A DNA stretch of 64,000 nucleotides, taken from positions 124,001 through 188,000 of the forward strand of contig NZ_VFTG01000010.1 in the NCBI RefSeq assembly GCF_006439355.1, read 5' to 3'. Below the pieces are notes generated by a model that was given only the letters and a program-made list of their open reading frames with translations, was not told where the DNA came from and searched no databases. Source of the stretch: Mesorhizobium sp. B4-1-3 (GTDB taxonomy: Bacteria; Pseudomonadota; Alphaproteobacteria; Rhizobiales; Rhizobiaceae). Shown here piece after piece: positions 54,822-63,337 of this stretch. The number at the start of each line of letters is the position of its first letter. Within the stretch, counting starts at the first letter, position 1. Both the position numbers and the translations under genes were made by a program.

Positions 54822-54995
54822 TCACGGCAGCGCCGCGTTCAACGTCGTCCATTGGGTACCTACCCAGGTGCCGACCAGAGCCACAGTAGCGATGACTGCC
54901 ACCGTGATGATGCCGAGCAGCACAGTATATTCGACCATGGCAGCGCCGTTTTCATCGTCGCGGAACTGCCGGGTCATCGTCATGAGCTTCTTCAT
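54822..54995 (-). CDS. pilA: Flp pilin subunit
   Basis: 57 residues from ATG at 54995, preceded by AAAGGGAG. Leader MKKLMTMTRQFRDDENG, then AAMVEYTVLLGIITVAVIAT: cleavage after Gly, the Flp motif G-A-A-x-V-E-Y and a hydrophobic assembly helix. Full length for Flp pilins. It forms the fibre used for surface attachment. Its promoter region contains CtrA-type boxes. Confidence 0.95.
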   Translation of the reverse strand: MKKLMTMTRQFRDDENGAAMVEYTVLLGIITVAVIATVALVGTWVGTQWTTLNAALP

Positions 54996-55115
54996 GTCAA
55001 TTTCTCCCTTTGGAGGTTCGAACCCGACGAGACAGAGCCAAGGAATGTACCCCATACCCAAGCATCCCCCGTCACGTTCAATCCTAGGTCTCGCGGAAAA
55101 GCAGAGTCAAACGGA

Positions 55116-55130
55116 TTAACAGTTCATTAA
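55116..55130. promoter_or_regulatory. CtrA-type box upstream of pilA
   Basis: TTAA-CAGTTCA-TTAA is an exact TTAA-N7-TTAA match to the CtrA consensus, 121 bases upstream of the pilA ATG. CtrA activates pilA in Caulobacter; here regulation is inferred from the motif and gene. Confidence 0.6.
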
Positions 55131-55202
55131 CCGTTCAATACTCGACTGAAAGCTCTTTCATTTTCCGACAAAGCTTTGATTCGCCTGGTTTTTCAAGTGG
55201 TC

Positions 55203-55217
55203 TTAACCATTCGTTCA
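55203..55217. promoter_or_regulatory. Second CtrA-like site, one mismatch
   Basis: TTAA-CCATTCG-TTCA matches TTAA-N7-TTAA except one base; TTAACCAT is the preferred half-site. It lies mid-way in the divergent region and could serve either arm. Confidence 0.4.
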
Positions 55218-55496
55218 CAATTTCGCTTTGGCCATGCCGCACCACCACCACATTAGGATTTCGACATAACTTAATATATCTAATCCCTTAGAGTCATTGG
55301 TCGGTCTATGCAGCGACGAAGGTCTTAGGACCTTGGTCTATGGAATATGGAGCAAGGCGAATGAAACGATTCATCTACGCCTCTATTTTTTAACTATGTT
55401 GCAAGTATACATCCATAATGGGCCACGGGCCGCTTGCCCGCCCCGTGGTTAACGCTTAGTTTCCATTAAGGGGAAATCGCAAGGGGCTAGGGCGGC

Positions 55497-56882
55497 ATGT
55501 TGGGTCGCTTCATAAAAGGACCGAATGAGCAGCGGATGCCGCATCCTGCGCCGGTGATTGCGCCAGTAAATAGCGTGGCAGCCGCTCCGTCCGCGGAGGC
55601 TGAACCGCACGGCGAGGATTTCCTGACGCTGAAGGTCGAGTTGCACCGCCATCTCATCGACAGGTTTAATCTCGCCGCGCTCGAGACAGCATCGAAGGAC
55701 GAGATCTTGGATGAGATCCGTCCGATCGTGCGGGAGTTCGTTCGCGGCCGAAACGTGCCGCTGAATGCCCGCGAGCTCGATCAACTCACCAGCGACACCG
55801 CCGATGAGATGCTGGGTCTTGGTCCGATCGAACCGCTGCTCAAGGACGATTCGATCGCCGATATTCTCATCAACACCCACAACCACGTATTCATCGAACG
55901 GCGGGGTGTGCTTGAGGAAACCTCGATCCGTTTTCGCGACGAGGCGCATCTGCTGCGTATTATCAACAAGATCGTTTCGGCCATCGGCCGACGCGTCGAT
56001 GAATCCGCACCAATGGTTGATGCGCGCTTGAGCGACGGTTCGCGCGTCAACATCGCGGTGCGACCGATCTCGGTCGACGGCCCGTTGGTATCGATCCGCA
56101 AGTTCTCCAAGCACCCCTATTCACTTGAACGCCTGGTTACGTTCAATTCCATACGCCCGCCGATGGTCGATCTGCTGCGGATTGCCGTGCAGGCGCGCAA
56201 GTCGATCCTGGTTTCAGGCGGCACCGGCAGCGGCAAGACGACGCTCCTCAATGCCCTGTCGAGCTACATTCCGAGCAAGGAGCGTCTGGTTACGATCGAA
56301 GACGCGGCGGAACTGCAATTGCAGCAGCCGCATGTCGGCCGACTTGAGACCCGTCCGCCCAATGTCGAGGGCAAGGGCGAGGTTCGCCAGCGCGAATTGC
56401 TGAAGAATGCGCTGCGCATGCGCCCCGACCGCATCATCGTCGGCGAGGTACGCGGCGAGGAAGCCTTTGACATGCTGCAGGCCATGAATACTGGCCATGA
56501 AGGTTCGATGACCACCATCCATGCCAATACGCCGCGGGATGCGGTGTCGCGGCTCGAGCAGATGGTCGGCATGGCCGGCATGCCGATGACCAATGACTCC
56601 ATTCGCGCACAGATCGCTTCGGCCATCGACATCATCGTGCAGACACAGCGTCTTTCCGACGGCGGCAGGCGCGTCGTTTCTATTTCAGAACTCACTGGGA
56701 TGGAGGGCAATGTCGTTCAACTGCAGGAGGTCTATCATTTCGTGCGCCGGGATGTAGGCGCCGACGGAACGATCGTAGGCGACTTTCGGGCTACTGGGGT
56801 TCGTCCGCGCTTTGCCCAGGAGGTCGCGACGCTTGGTCATCATTTTTCCAAGGACGCCTTCAATCCGCAGGTGCCACTCTGA
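55497..56882 (+). CDS. cpaF: CpaF/TadA, Tad pilus ATPase
   Basis: 461 residues. Walker [21 protein letters not shown] near residue 238; Asp box [19 protein letters not shown]; Walker [21 protein letters not shown]; His box [14 protein letters not shown]. The N-terminal helical region precedes [20 protein letters not shown]. TadA-type ATPases drive both extension and retraction of Flp pili. It overlaps tadB by one base. Confidence 0.96.
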   Translation: MLGRFIKGPNEQRMPHPAPVIAPVNSVAAAPSAEAEPHGEDFLTLKVELHRHLIDRFNLAALETASKDEILDEIRPIVREFVRGRNVPLNARELDQLTSDTADEMLGLGPIEPLLKDDSIADILINTHNHVFIERRGVLEETSIRFRDEAHLLRIINKIVSAIGRRVDESAPMVDARLSDGSRVNIAVRPISVDGPLVSIRKFSKHPYSLERLVTFNSIRPPMVDLLRIAVQARKSILVSGGTGSGKTTLLNALSSYIPSKERLVTIEDAAELQLQQPHVGRLETRPPNVEGKGEVRQRELLKNALRMRPDRIIVGEVRGEEAFDMLQAMNTGHEGSMTTIHANTPRDAVSRLEQMVGMAGMPMTNDSIRAQIASAIDIIVQTQRLSDGGRRVVSISELTGMEGNVVQLQEVYHFVRRDVGADGTIVGDFRATGVRPRFAQEVATLGHHFSKDAFNPQVPL

Positions 56883-57853
56883 TGCCGACTGGCCAGACAC
56901 TGCTTTACTTCATTTACGTGCTCGCAGCGGCGTCGGTGATCTTGGCAGCCGAGTCGTTCTATATGTCGTTTGCGGGGCGGCGAGCAAAGGCCGGTGTCAT
57001 CAACCGCCGGCTTCAGCGATTGGGAGAAGAGGCGCCGGCCGAGCAGAGTCTGCAGGGGCTGCTGCAGGAACGCGGCCTGACCGCTTCGGGCGATTTCATT
57101 TTCGGCGCAGTTGCACTGAACCGGCTTTACACGCAATCCGGCATCACCGGCAATCCTCTGGCGTTCGCGGCAATATTCCTGCTCGCCGGCCTAGTGATAG
57201 CGCTGTTGCTCTCATTGCTTTTGGGTTTCTCGGCGATCGTCGCGATTATCGTCTTCCTGCTCGTCGGGCTTGTTCTACCGCTTGTTTTCCTACGACGTGC
57301 GCGAGACAAGCGAATTCAGAAGTTCGCGCGGCAACTTCCAGACGCGCTCGACATGATCGTGCGTTCATTGCGATCTGGTCACCCAACCACTGTGGCGATC
57401 GGACTTGTCGCTCGCGAAATGCCTGACCCGCTCGGCACCGAATTCGGTATTGTTTCAGACGAAATCACATTCGGTCTCAGTCTCGAACAGGCGGTGCGAA
57501 AACTATCGGAGAGGGTCGGTTTCGAAGGGGTGCACCTTCTATCCGTGTCCCTCTCCATCCAGTCCAAGACCGGCGGCAACCTCACTGAAATACTGGCCAA
57601 TCTTTCGTCGGTATTACGCGAACGGCGGAAACTGCGGCAGAAGATAAGGGCGCTTTCCGCCGAAGGCCGCATGTCGGCCTGGATAATCTCGTCGTTTCCG
57701 GTCGTGATGTTCTGCATTTTGCTTGTCGTCGCTCCGAAATTCTATGGGGATGTCTGGGATAGCCCGATTATCATGCCTGTGTTTCTGCTCTTTGGACTAT
57801 GGGCGCTGCTGGGTGACTTTATCATGTACAAGATGGTCAACTTCGATATTTGA
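56882..57853 (+). CDS. tadB: TadB, inner-membrane platform protein
   Basis: 323 residues. One N-terminal span, two adjacent spans near 95-140 (AAIFLLAGLVIALLLSLLLG, IIVFLLVGLVLPLVFL), the type II secretion F domain with ARQLPDALDMIVRSLRSGHP and QSKTGGNLTEILANLSSVLR, then C-terminal spans. With TadC it forms the platform turned by CpaF. Confidence 0.93.
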   Translation: MPTGQTLLYFIYVLAAASVILAAESFYMSFAGRRAKAGVINRRLQRLGEEAPAEQSLQGLLQERGLTASGDFIFGAVALNRLYTQSGITGNPLAFAAIFLLAGLVIALLLSLLLGFSAIVAIIVFLLVGLVLPLVFLRRARDKRIQKFARQLPDALDMIVRSLRSGHPTTVAIGLVAREMPDPLGTEFGIVSDEITFGLSLEQAVRKLSERVGFEGVHLLSVSLSIQSKTGGNLTEILANLSSVLRERRKLRQKIRALSAEGRMSAWIISSFPVVMFCILLVVAPKFYGDVWDSPIIMPVFLLFGLWALLGDFIMYKMVNFDI

Positions 57854-57883
57854 TGGGAGAAAGCCATAGACCTGTTTTCGAAC

Positions 57884-58819
57884 ATGGACGTAGGCCTGCT
57901 GGTCTCGATTGCCGTCTTCCTGGCGGCAGTAGCGCTTTTTCTGGTGGCTGCCTTTGTTTTGATGCCGGTGCTTCAGACGAGAAGGCTGGTTACGCAGAGC
58001 CTTTTGTCTGAGGGGATCACCAATCGTCGATCGCTCAGCGCTCAGCAGGAACTCAACAGAATTTCCGCACAGCGACCCGTCGATGCCTATTTCCGCGCGC
58101 TGGAAAAGGAACGCAGCGAGCCAAATGCGCTTGAAGCGAAATTATTCCGGGCCGGTTTTCACCAATCAAGCGCACCGGTCATCTACACCTTGTCCCGTCT
58201 CTTCACTGTATGTGTTGGCTTTCTGACGATTTATACCGTCCTGTCGGGCCTTTTGCCGCCTCAATTGCCGGGCTTCATCGCATTTGCGGGCGCAGCCTTG
58301 TTCGGGCTCGCATGCATCGTCATTCCAAGCATCGCACTAGATCGTTTCGAAAACGCTCAAAAACAGGTCTACCGTCGCGGTTTTCCTGACTTTATGGACA
58401 TGATGATCACTTGCGCCGATGCAGGCATGAGCCTAGAGGCTGCGGTTGAGCGCGTGGGCGGTGAACTGGCTGGGACCCATAAATGGCTCGGTATCCAGCT
58501 TTCGATCATGAATCTGCAATTACGCGCCGGCAAACCGCTGCGCGAGGCGCTACGCGAACTCGCAGACCGAATCGGTCTTGAGGAAGCGCGGGCTTTGGCC
58601 GTTCTGTTCCGGCAGTCTGAAGAACTTGGCACTAGCCTTACGGACGCCTTGCGCGTTTACAGCGATGAGATGAGGAGTCAGAGAATTCTGCGCGCCGAAG
58701 AGCAGGCCAATGCGCTACCGGTCAAGATGATGATCCCTTTAGGGTTGTGCATCTTTCCGGTCGTGATGATGGTCATCATGCTACCGTTGATCATCCGTAT
58801 GAAAGGCATTTTCTTCTAG
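57884..58819 (+). CDS. tadC: TadC, inner-membrane platform protein
   Basis: 311 residues. The N-terminal span is LLVSIAVFLAAVALFLVAAF. The F domain has RRGFPDFMDMMITCADAGMS, then LEAAVERVGGEL and LAVLFRQSEELGTSLTDALR; the C-terminal spans end LPLIIRMKGIFF. Paralogue and partner of TadB. 30-base gap to tadB. Confidence 0.93.
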   Translation: MDVGLLVSIAVFLAAVALFLVAAFVLMPVLQTRRLVTQSLLSEGITNRRSLSAQQELNRISAQRPVDAYFRALEKERSEPNALEAKLFRAGFHQSSAPVIYTLSRLFTVCVGFLTIYTVLSGLLPPQLPGFIAFAGAALFGLACIVIPSIALDRFENAQKQVYRRGFPDFMDMMITCADAGMSLEAAVERVGGELAGTHKWLGIQLSIMNLQLRAGKPLREALRELADRIGLEEARALAVLFRQSEELGTSLTDALRVYSDEMRSQRILRAEEQANALPVKMMIPLGLCIFPVVMMVIMLPLIIRMKGIFF

Positions 58820-58874
58820 TTATGCATATGCATTGGTCCTAATGTGGTGTCGGGGAACCCTCGGGGAAATCTGA

Positions 58875-59414
58875 ATGAGATGGCAAAATGCGGCCGCGGC
58901 CGGCCTATTGATAATGGCGATTGCCGGCTGCCAGACGGCTACCACCGGCGGTGTTGTGCGCACTAACGAACCGGCCAAAGGCGATTACACCGCCTTTGGC
59001 GACACCTTCGATGGACTCAAAACGATCAGTGACGTCGATTATTACGCCTCGGACCAGGCAATCACCGAGGCCAAGACGCAGTTCCGTTCCGAAAATTACG
59101 GCAATGCCGGAGCTTTGTTCTACAAGGCTACACGACTGTCGCCCAATGATGGCGTCGCCTGGCTGGGCCTCGCGGCGTCCTGCGACCGCATCCGGCGCTT
59201 CGATCTGGCCGACATGGCCTACGGCCGCGCCTACCGGCTGCTTGGCGCGACGCCGGAATATTACAACAATGTCGGGTATTCCTATTTACTACGCGGCAAG
59301 CTGCAGGACGCCCGCGGCAATTTCCTGAAAGCCTATGAACTCGCGCCTAACGATCCGACGGTCGCTAACAATCTGAAGCTGCTATCCTCAAGCGTGCAGA
59401 ACATCGAGCGCTGA
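58875..59414 (+). CDS. tadD: TadD-like TPR lipoprotein
   Basis: 179 residues. LLIMAIAGCQTATTGG gives a lipoprotein signal with IAGC lipobox. TPR-like helices follow: NYGNAGALFYKATRLSPNDG, RRFDLADMAYGRAYRLLG and GKLQDARGNFLKAYELAPND. TadD lipoproteins act as pilotins for assembly or stability of the secretin. It precedes cpaA by one base. Confidence 0.9.
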   Translation: MRWQNAAAAGLLIMAIAGCQTATTGGVVRTNEPAKGDYTAFGDTFDGLKTISDVDYYASDQAITEAKTQFRSENYGNAGALFYKATRLSPNDGVAWLGLAASCDRIRRFDLADMAYGRAYRLLGATPEYYNNVGYSYLLRGKLQDARGNFLKAYELAPNDPTVANNLKLLSSSVQNIER

Positions 59415-59415
59415 C

Positions 59416-59928
59416 GTGCTGCTCGTCGTATCAATACTGCTGAAGGTGGTGGCTGCTGCCTTGCTCGTGCGAATCGCTTGGCGCGATTTCACCACCCAAA
59501 AAATTTCCAATAGCGACGTGCTGCTGCTTCTATGCCTCGGGGTAGGTTCTCTGCAGCTCGCAGCTTCCGTGGCAGGATCATGGTGGGATATGGGATTGAG
59601 TGCGATTGCGGCGTTTGCGCTGTTCGTCGGATTATTTCCGTTTTGGGTGCTGCGCAAGGTCGGAGCCGGCGACGTCAAGCTGATGGCGGTGACCCCCTTC
59701 CTCATGGGCGGCACCCTGCTGGCCGTGTTTTCGGTGCTCCTTTTGGTCTTTGCCCTCGCAACGGCTATGCTCGTGAAAAACCCATTTCTGCTGCCAGCGG
59801 GTGCATTCCGAGTCTATGTTCAGCATTTGGACCGCAAGCGCGTGGTGCCTTTCGGCGTGCCGATTTCGGCTGCCGCGATCTGCACGATAGCACTCCAGAT
59901 CACATACAGCCTCAATGTCGTCAGCTGA
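59416..59928 (+). CDS. cpaA: CpaA/TadV prepilin peptidase
   Basis: 170 residues, GTG start directly after tadD. The two catalytic aspartates are in RIAWRDFTTQKISNSD and RKVGAGDVKLMAVTPFLMGG (GxGD motif). Four to five membrane spans. It cleaves Flp pilin and TadE/TadG leaders. Last gene of the plus arm. Confidence 0.92.
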   Translation: MLLVVSILLKVVAAALLVRIAWRDFTTQKISNSDVLLLLCLGVGSLQLAASVAGSWWDMGLSAIAAFALFVGLFPFWVLRKVGAGDVKLMAVTPFLMGGTLLAVFSVLLLVFALATAMLVKNPFLLPAGAFRVYVQHLDRKRVVPFGVPISAAAICTIALQITYSLNVVS

Positions 59929-60038
59929 GTCATTTCTTTAGCATAGCTAGCCACGGCCCAGATTAACCTTCTGGAAACCATTAGCTTGCGCTAAAATCGG
60001 CGCGATGCTTGGATTGTGGCTTGTCGGCGGGGCGGTGT

Positions 60039-60836
60039 ATGGACTTTTTAAACCTCAAAGTACTCTTGATCACGGCTCTCATCTTCGTGCCGGTCGAGCA
60101 TCTGTTCGCTCTGCGGCCTAGTCAGAAGATGTTCAGGAAAGCCTTCCTCAACGACATGATCTATGCCGTGTTCAACGGCGTCCCGATAGCCCTTGGTCTT
60201 AACGCGGCAGTTGCACTCGCGTCGACGACGGTGGGTCGCCTTGTGCCGGAGTATGCTAGCAGCGCCGTCTCACTACAGCCAATCTGGCTGCAGGTCATAG
60301 AGATCATCGTCATCGCGGACATTGGCCTTTATTGGGCGCACCGCGCCTTTCACGCGGTTCCATTTCTGTGGCGGTTCCATGCGATCCATCACAGTATTGA
60401 AGAACTTGATTGGCTGGCAGCCCACAGGGTTCATCCTGTCGATCAAATTCTGACGAAGAGCGCGTCGCTCGTGCCTGTGCTTTTGCTAGGTTTTAGCGGT
60501 CCGGCGATTGCACTATTTGCGTTCATTTCCCACGCCCACGCCGTCTTGCTTCACGCCAACGTCAGATTGAACATTGGTTTGTTTCGATGGCTGATCGCCT
60601 CGCCGCAATTCCATCACTGGCATCACGCCCAAGAGCGCGCTGCATATGATAAGAACTTCGCCGCTCAGCTCTCATTCATCGATACGCTCTTTGGAACTAT
60701 GCACCTGCCTGGTACAGCCCTACCGGAACGATATGGTGTCGATGATCCCATTCCATCGACTTACGTCGAGCAACTCGCCTATCCACTAATACCGAAAGGT
60801 AAACCCGATGAAGCTCCCACCGCCAGCGACGCGTGA
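60039..60836 (+). CDS. Sterol desaturase family (fatty acid hydroxylase-like) protein
   Basis: 265 residues from ATG at 60039, with GGGGCGG upstream. Four histidine clusters that bind the di-iron centre are in order: YWAHRAFHAVPFLWRFHAIH followed by HS, HAHAVLLHANV and FHHWHHAQE. Integral membrane, with spans at 8-25, 55-75, 85-105 and 145-170. It probably hydroxylates or desaturates a lipid; substrate unknown. The end overlaps the ICMT-like gene by 29 bases, so the two are coupled. Confidence 0.85.
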   Translation: MDFLNLKVLLITALIFVPVEHLFALRPSQKMFRKAFLNDMIYAVFNGVPIALGLNAAVALASTTVGRLVPEYASSAVSLQPIWLQVIEIIVIADIGLYWAHRAFHAVPFLWRFHAIHHSIEELDWLAAHRVHPVDQILTKSASLVPVLLLGFSGPAIALFAFISHAHAVLLHANVRLNIGLFRWLIASPQFHHWHHAQERAAYDKNFAAQLSFIDTLFGTMHLPGTALPERYGVDDPIPSTYVEQLAYPLIPKGKPDEAPTASDA

Positions 60837-61497
60837 TTTCGTCGGTCGCGCTACGATGACGCTGTATTTCACGTTCTGGGTGACTTTGAAGGCTGCAGGC
60901 CTCGTCGCAGCCGTTCGCAGCGGAGAATGGACAGCCGCACGGATTATTGATGTTATGGCGGACATTGCCGCGATTGGTTTTATGGTGCTCATGATCATAA
61001 CCACAGTAGCCCGCCTTTCGCCCGTAAAAACAGCTGGGGGGCTTGAACCACGTATCGCGGCACTGATTGGATCCTTTGCCACGGTAAGCTTGATTGCCGT
61101 CCCTCCCGTCTGGACAGCCCCGCAGCTTCAGCTTGTTGCCGACCTTGTCACTATCGCAGGATTTGTACTTTGCATTTTGTGCCTGTGGTGGCTCGGCAGG
61201 TCTTTCAGCATAATTGCGCAAGCCAGGCGGCTCGTCACAGAAGGCCCGTATCGGATGGTGCGGCATCCGCTCTATGTTTGTGAAGCAATCGTTATGCTTG
61301 GCCTCGTTCTGCGCAATCCGAGATGGGCAACAATCGTGATCTGCGCAGTCGCCCTCGTTTTCCAGTACCGACGTTTGGTCAATGAGGAGAAGGTATTGCG
61401 GTCGGCTTTTCCCGAATACGACGACTATGCGCGGGCCACTCCCATGCTAATTCCATCGATATCGGTACTAAGGGGAAGAAGCATTTCCGGAGCATGA
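60808..61497 (+). CDS. ICMT/PEMT-like membrane methyltransferase
   Basis: 229 residues with five to six spans. The C-terminal signature is GPYRMVRHPLYVCEAIVMLG and RLVNEEKVLRSAFPEYDDYA, as in isoprenylcysteine carboxyl methyltransferases and phospholipid methyltransferases, which use S-adenosylmethionine. Substrate unknown; overlap with the sterol-desaturase-like gene suggests modification of the same lipid. Confidence 0.85.
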   Translation: MKLPPPATRDFVGRATMTLYFTFWVTLKAAGLVAAVRSGEWTAARIIDVMADIAAIGFMVLMIITTVARLSPVKTAGGLEPRIAALIGSFATVSLIAVPPVWTAPQLQLVADLVTIAGFVLCILCLWWLGRSFSIIAQARRLVTEGPYRMVRHPLYVCEAIVMLGLVLRNPRWATIVICAVALVFQYRRLVNEEKVLRSAFPEYDDYARATPMLIPSISVLRGRSISGA

Positions 61498-61507
61498 CGA
61501 CGCTCCC

Positions 61508-62863
61508 CTAAAACCCCGACGTCGATTTCTCCACCAGCTTCAACCGCCCGTTCTCCACCTTGAAAAACGGCATCGACCTCTGGCTCGAGCCGTCGGCGCG
61601 GAAGCGGAACAGGCCGGTTGAGCCGCGGAAGCCGGTCGTGTTCTCCAGCACCTGCTTGTTGAAGCCGTCGGGGCCGGCCGCGCTCGCTATGCCCGCGCTC
61701 AGCGCCACCATGTCGTAGGCATAGGCGACGTTGACGTCGGGCTGATATTTGTAGGTCGCCTTGAAGCGGTCAGCGATCGGTCCGGTCTCGCTCTCGTCGA
61801 GCGTCGCGATATAGGCGCCCTCGTAGAGCGGATCCACCGGGCGCTCGAGCCAGCGGTCGGTGCCGATCAGCGTCACCGTTTTGCCCGGAATGCCTTTCGC
61901 CTTCAGCGCCGCCAGCACGGCGATAGGGCTGCCGCCGCCGCAGGCGACGATCACGGCGTCGGGCGCCTCGACCAGCGAGCTCATGTCCGACACCACCTTG
62001 GCGCCGCCGTCGGTCGGCGAATAGGGCAGCGTCACCGCAAGCGTGGCACCATAGATGCTGAGCGCGTTGGCCACCCGGGATTCGACCGCGCTGGAGTCGG
62101 CGCCCACCGGCACCATCAGCACGAATTTTTTGGCGCCCTTGCCGGCGATCGCGGCCGTGCCTGCCGCGGCGCTGTCGGCTTCGCTGAGCAGCACGGAATA
62201 GACGCCGGGGCCGCCGGCGAAATTGTCGGCCAGCGCCAGCACCGGCGGCCGCTTGGAGCCCGAGAGCTTGGCAAGGTGCTGCGCGGCCGCAAGCTCGGAC
62301 GGCCCGATGACGGCCTTCGCCGTGCCCGAGGTGATCGCCTTCACCGCGAGGTCCTTGGCATAGCCGCTGTCGCCGCGCGTATCCTCGATCGTCAGCGTCA
62401 GAAGCTTGTCGCCGAGATCGGCCATCGCGAGCCGCGCGCCGTCATACATCTTTCGGCCGTTCTGGCCCGTGCTTCCGGGCGCCGAAAGCGGCAGCAGCAT
62501 GGCCACCTTGGTCGGCCCCGTGCCGAGCGTCAGCTGGGCCTTGGCGTCGGCGGCGGCCGAGGTCGGGCCGCCCGAAGTCGCGCTGCCGGATGCCGGACTG
62601 CCTGGGGTCTCGACACTTGCCTGCTGGGCGGGCGCTGCGGCAGCGCCCGCCTGGCCGGCGGGTGCCGCGATCGCCGTCGGATCGAGCACGTCCGGCGCGC
62701 CGCTCTTGGACTGGCATCCGCAAAGCGCCGCCGCAACGGCCAGAGCCAGGGCTCGCCAATACTTGCGCCGGAGATCGGTCGCCCGCGTCATGCCGGCATG
62801 CGCGCCAGCCGGAGCCGTGGTCGCGCAGGCATCCGCCTCCACCCGGGCTTGCATCGTCATCAT
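61508..62863 (-). CDS. Penicillin-binding protein activator-like lipoprotein
   Basis: 451 residues, or 427 from ATG at 62791 (MTRATDLRRKYWRALALAVA), which puts the lipobox ALCGCQ at normal distance and is my preferred start. A Pro/Ala-rich linker is followed by a periplasmic-binding-protein fold: KVAMLLPLSAPGSTGQNGRK, YDGARLAMADLGDKLLTLTI and RGSTGLFRFRADGSSQRSMP. This is the LpoA-like/Leu-Ile-Val-binding family annotated as penicillin-binding protein activators. Convergent with the ICMT-like gene. Confidence 0.83.
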   Translation of the reverse strand: MMTMQARVEADACATTAPAGAHAGMTRATDLRRKYWRALALAVAAALCGCQSKSGAPDVLDPTAIAAPAGQAGAAAAPAQQASVETPGSPASGSATSGGPTSAAADAKAQLTLGTGPTKVAMLLPLSAPGSTGQNGRKMYDGARLAMADLGDKLLTLTIEDTRGDSGYAKDLAVKAITSGTAKAVIGPSELAAAQHLAKLSGSKRPPVLALADNFAGGPGVYSVLLSEADSAAAGTAAIAGKGAKKFVLMVPVGADSSAVESRVANALSIYGATLAVTLPYSPTDGGAKVVSDMSSLVEAPDAVIVACGGGSPIAVLAALKAKGIPGKTVTLIGTDRWLERPVDPLYEGAYIATLDESETGPIADRFKATYKYQPDVNVAYAYDMVALSAGIASAAGPDGFNKQVLENTTGFRGSTGLFRFRADGSSQRSMPFFKVENGRLKLVEKSTSGF

Positions 62864-62896
62864 TGCAAACGGTCGGCGCGGCGCACGCCCGTCAGC

Positions 62897-63265
62897 TCAG
62901 TGCATGTACTCAACCATGCGGTCGTGGAAGCACTCGCATTTGTTGAGCGTGTCTTCGTCCTTGTAGTTCGTCTTGAGATAGCCATAGGCCATGCCGCAGG
63001 CCACCTTGGCTTCCGAGGCCCAGACGAAGGCGGGGCGCGACGAGTTGATCCATTCCGGACTGTTGGCGACGGCGACCGATTCGTCCATCAGCTTCACCAC
63101 ATGGTCCTTGAGCTCGACCATGTTGTCGGTCAGCACCAGGTCCGAGGTGCCGACGGTGCGGCAATAATTCACCGCCGGCTCGCCGATGATGTCGGCGGCG
63201 AAGCCCGTCGACCCGGCCAAGAGCAGCGTCACGGCCGAAGCCAGAAATCTTGCGGAATGTTTCAT
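62897..63265 (-). CDS. Small exported protein, Rap1a-like
   Basis: 122 residues. Signal peptide MKHSARFLASAVTLLLAGST, cleaved after GFA. The mature part has four cysteines (NYCRTVG, VACGMAYGYLK, NKCECFHDRM), a pattern reminiscent of Rap1a/Tai-type small periplasmic proteins, which include immunity proteins. The resemblance is weak. ATG at 63265 is preceded by GAGAGGGG. Confidence 0.6.
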   Translation of the reverse strand: MKHSARFLASAVTLLLAGSTGFAADIIGEPAVNYCRTVGTSDLVLTDNMVELKDHVVKLMDESVAVANSPEWINSSRPAFVWASEAKVACGMAYGYLKTNYKDEDTLNKCECFHDRMVEYMH

Positions 63266-63337
63266 GTAAGCCCCTCTCCGAATTGCGAATTCACGCTTTG
63301 CTTATGCTTAGCATGGAAGCGTGGTGGCGCATAAGTG

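Larger units (their letters stand above)
54996..55496. other. Divergent promoter region of the Tad locus
   Basis: About 500 AT-rich bases between pilA and cpaF. It holds the two CtrA-like boxes and must hold promoters for both arms. No gene seen. GGTTAACGCTTAG and ATTAAGGGG occur just before cpaF (about 55446-55473). Confidence 0.6.
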
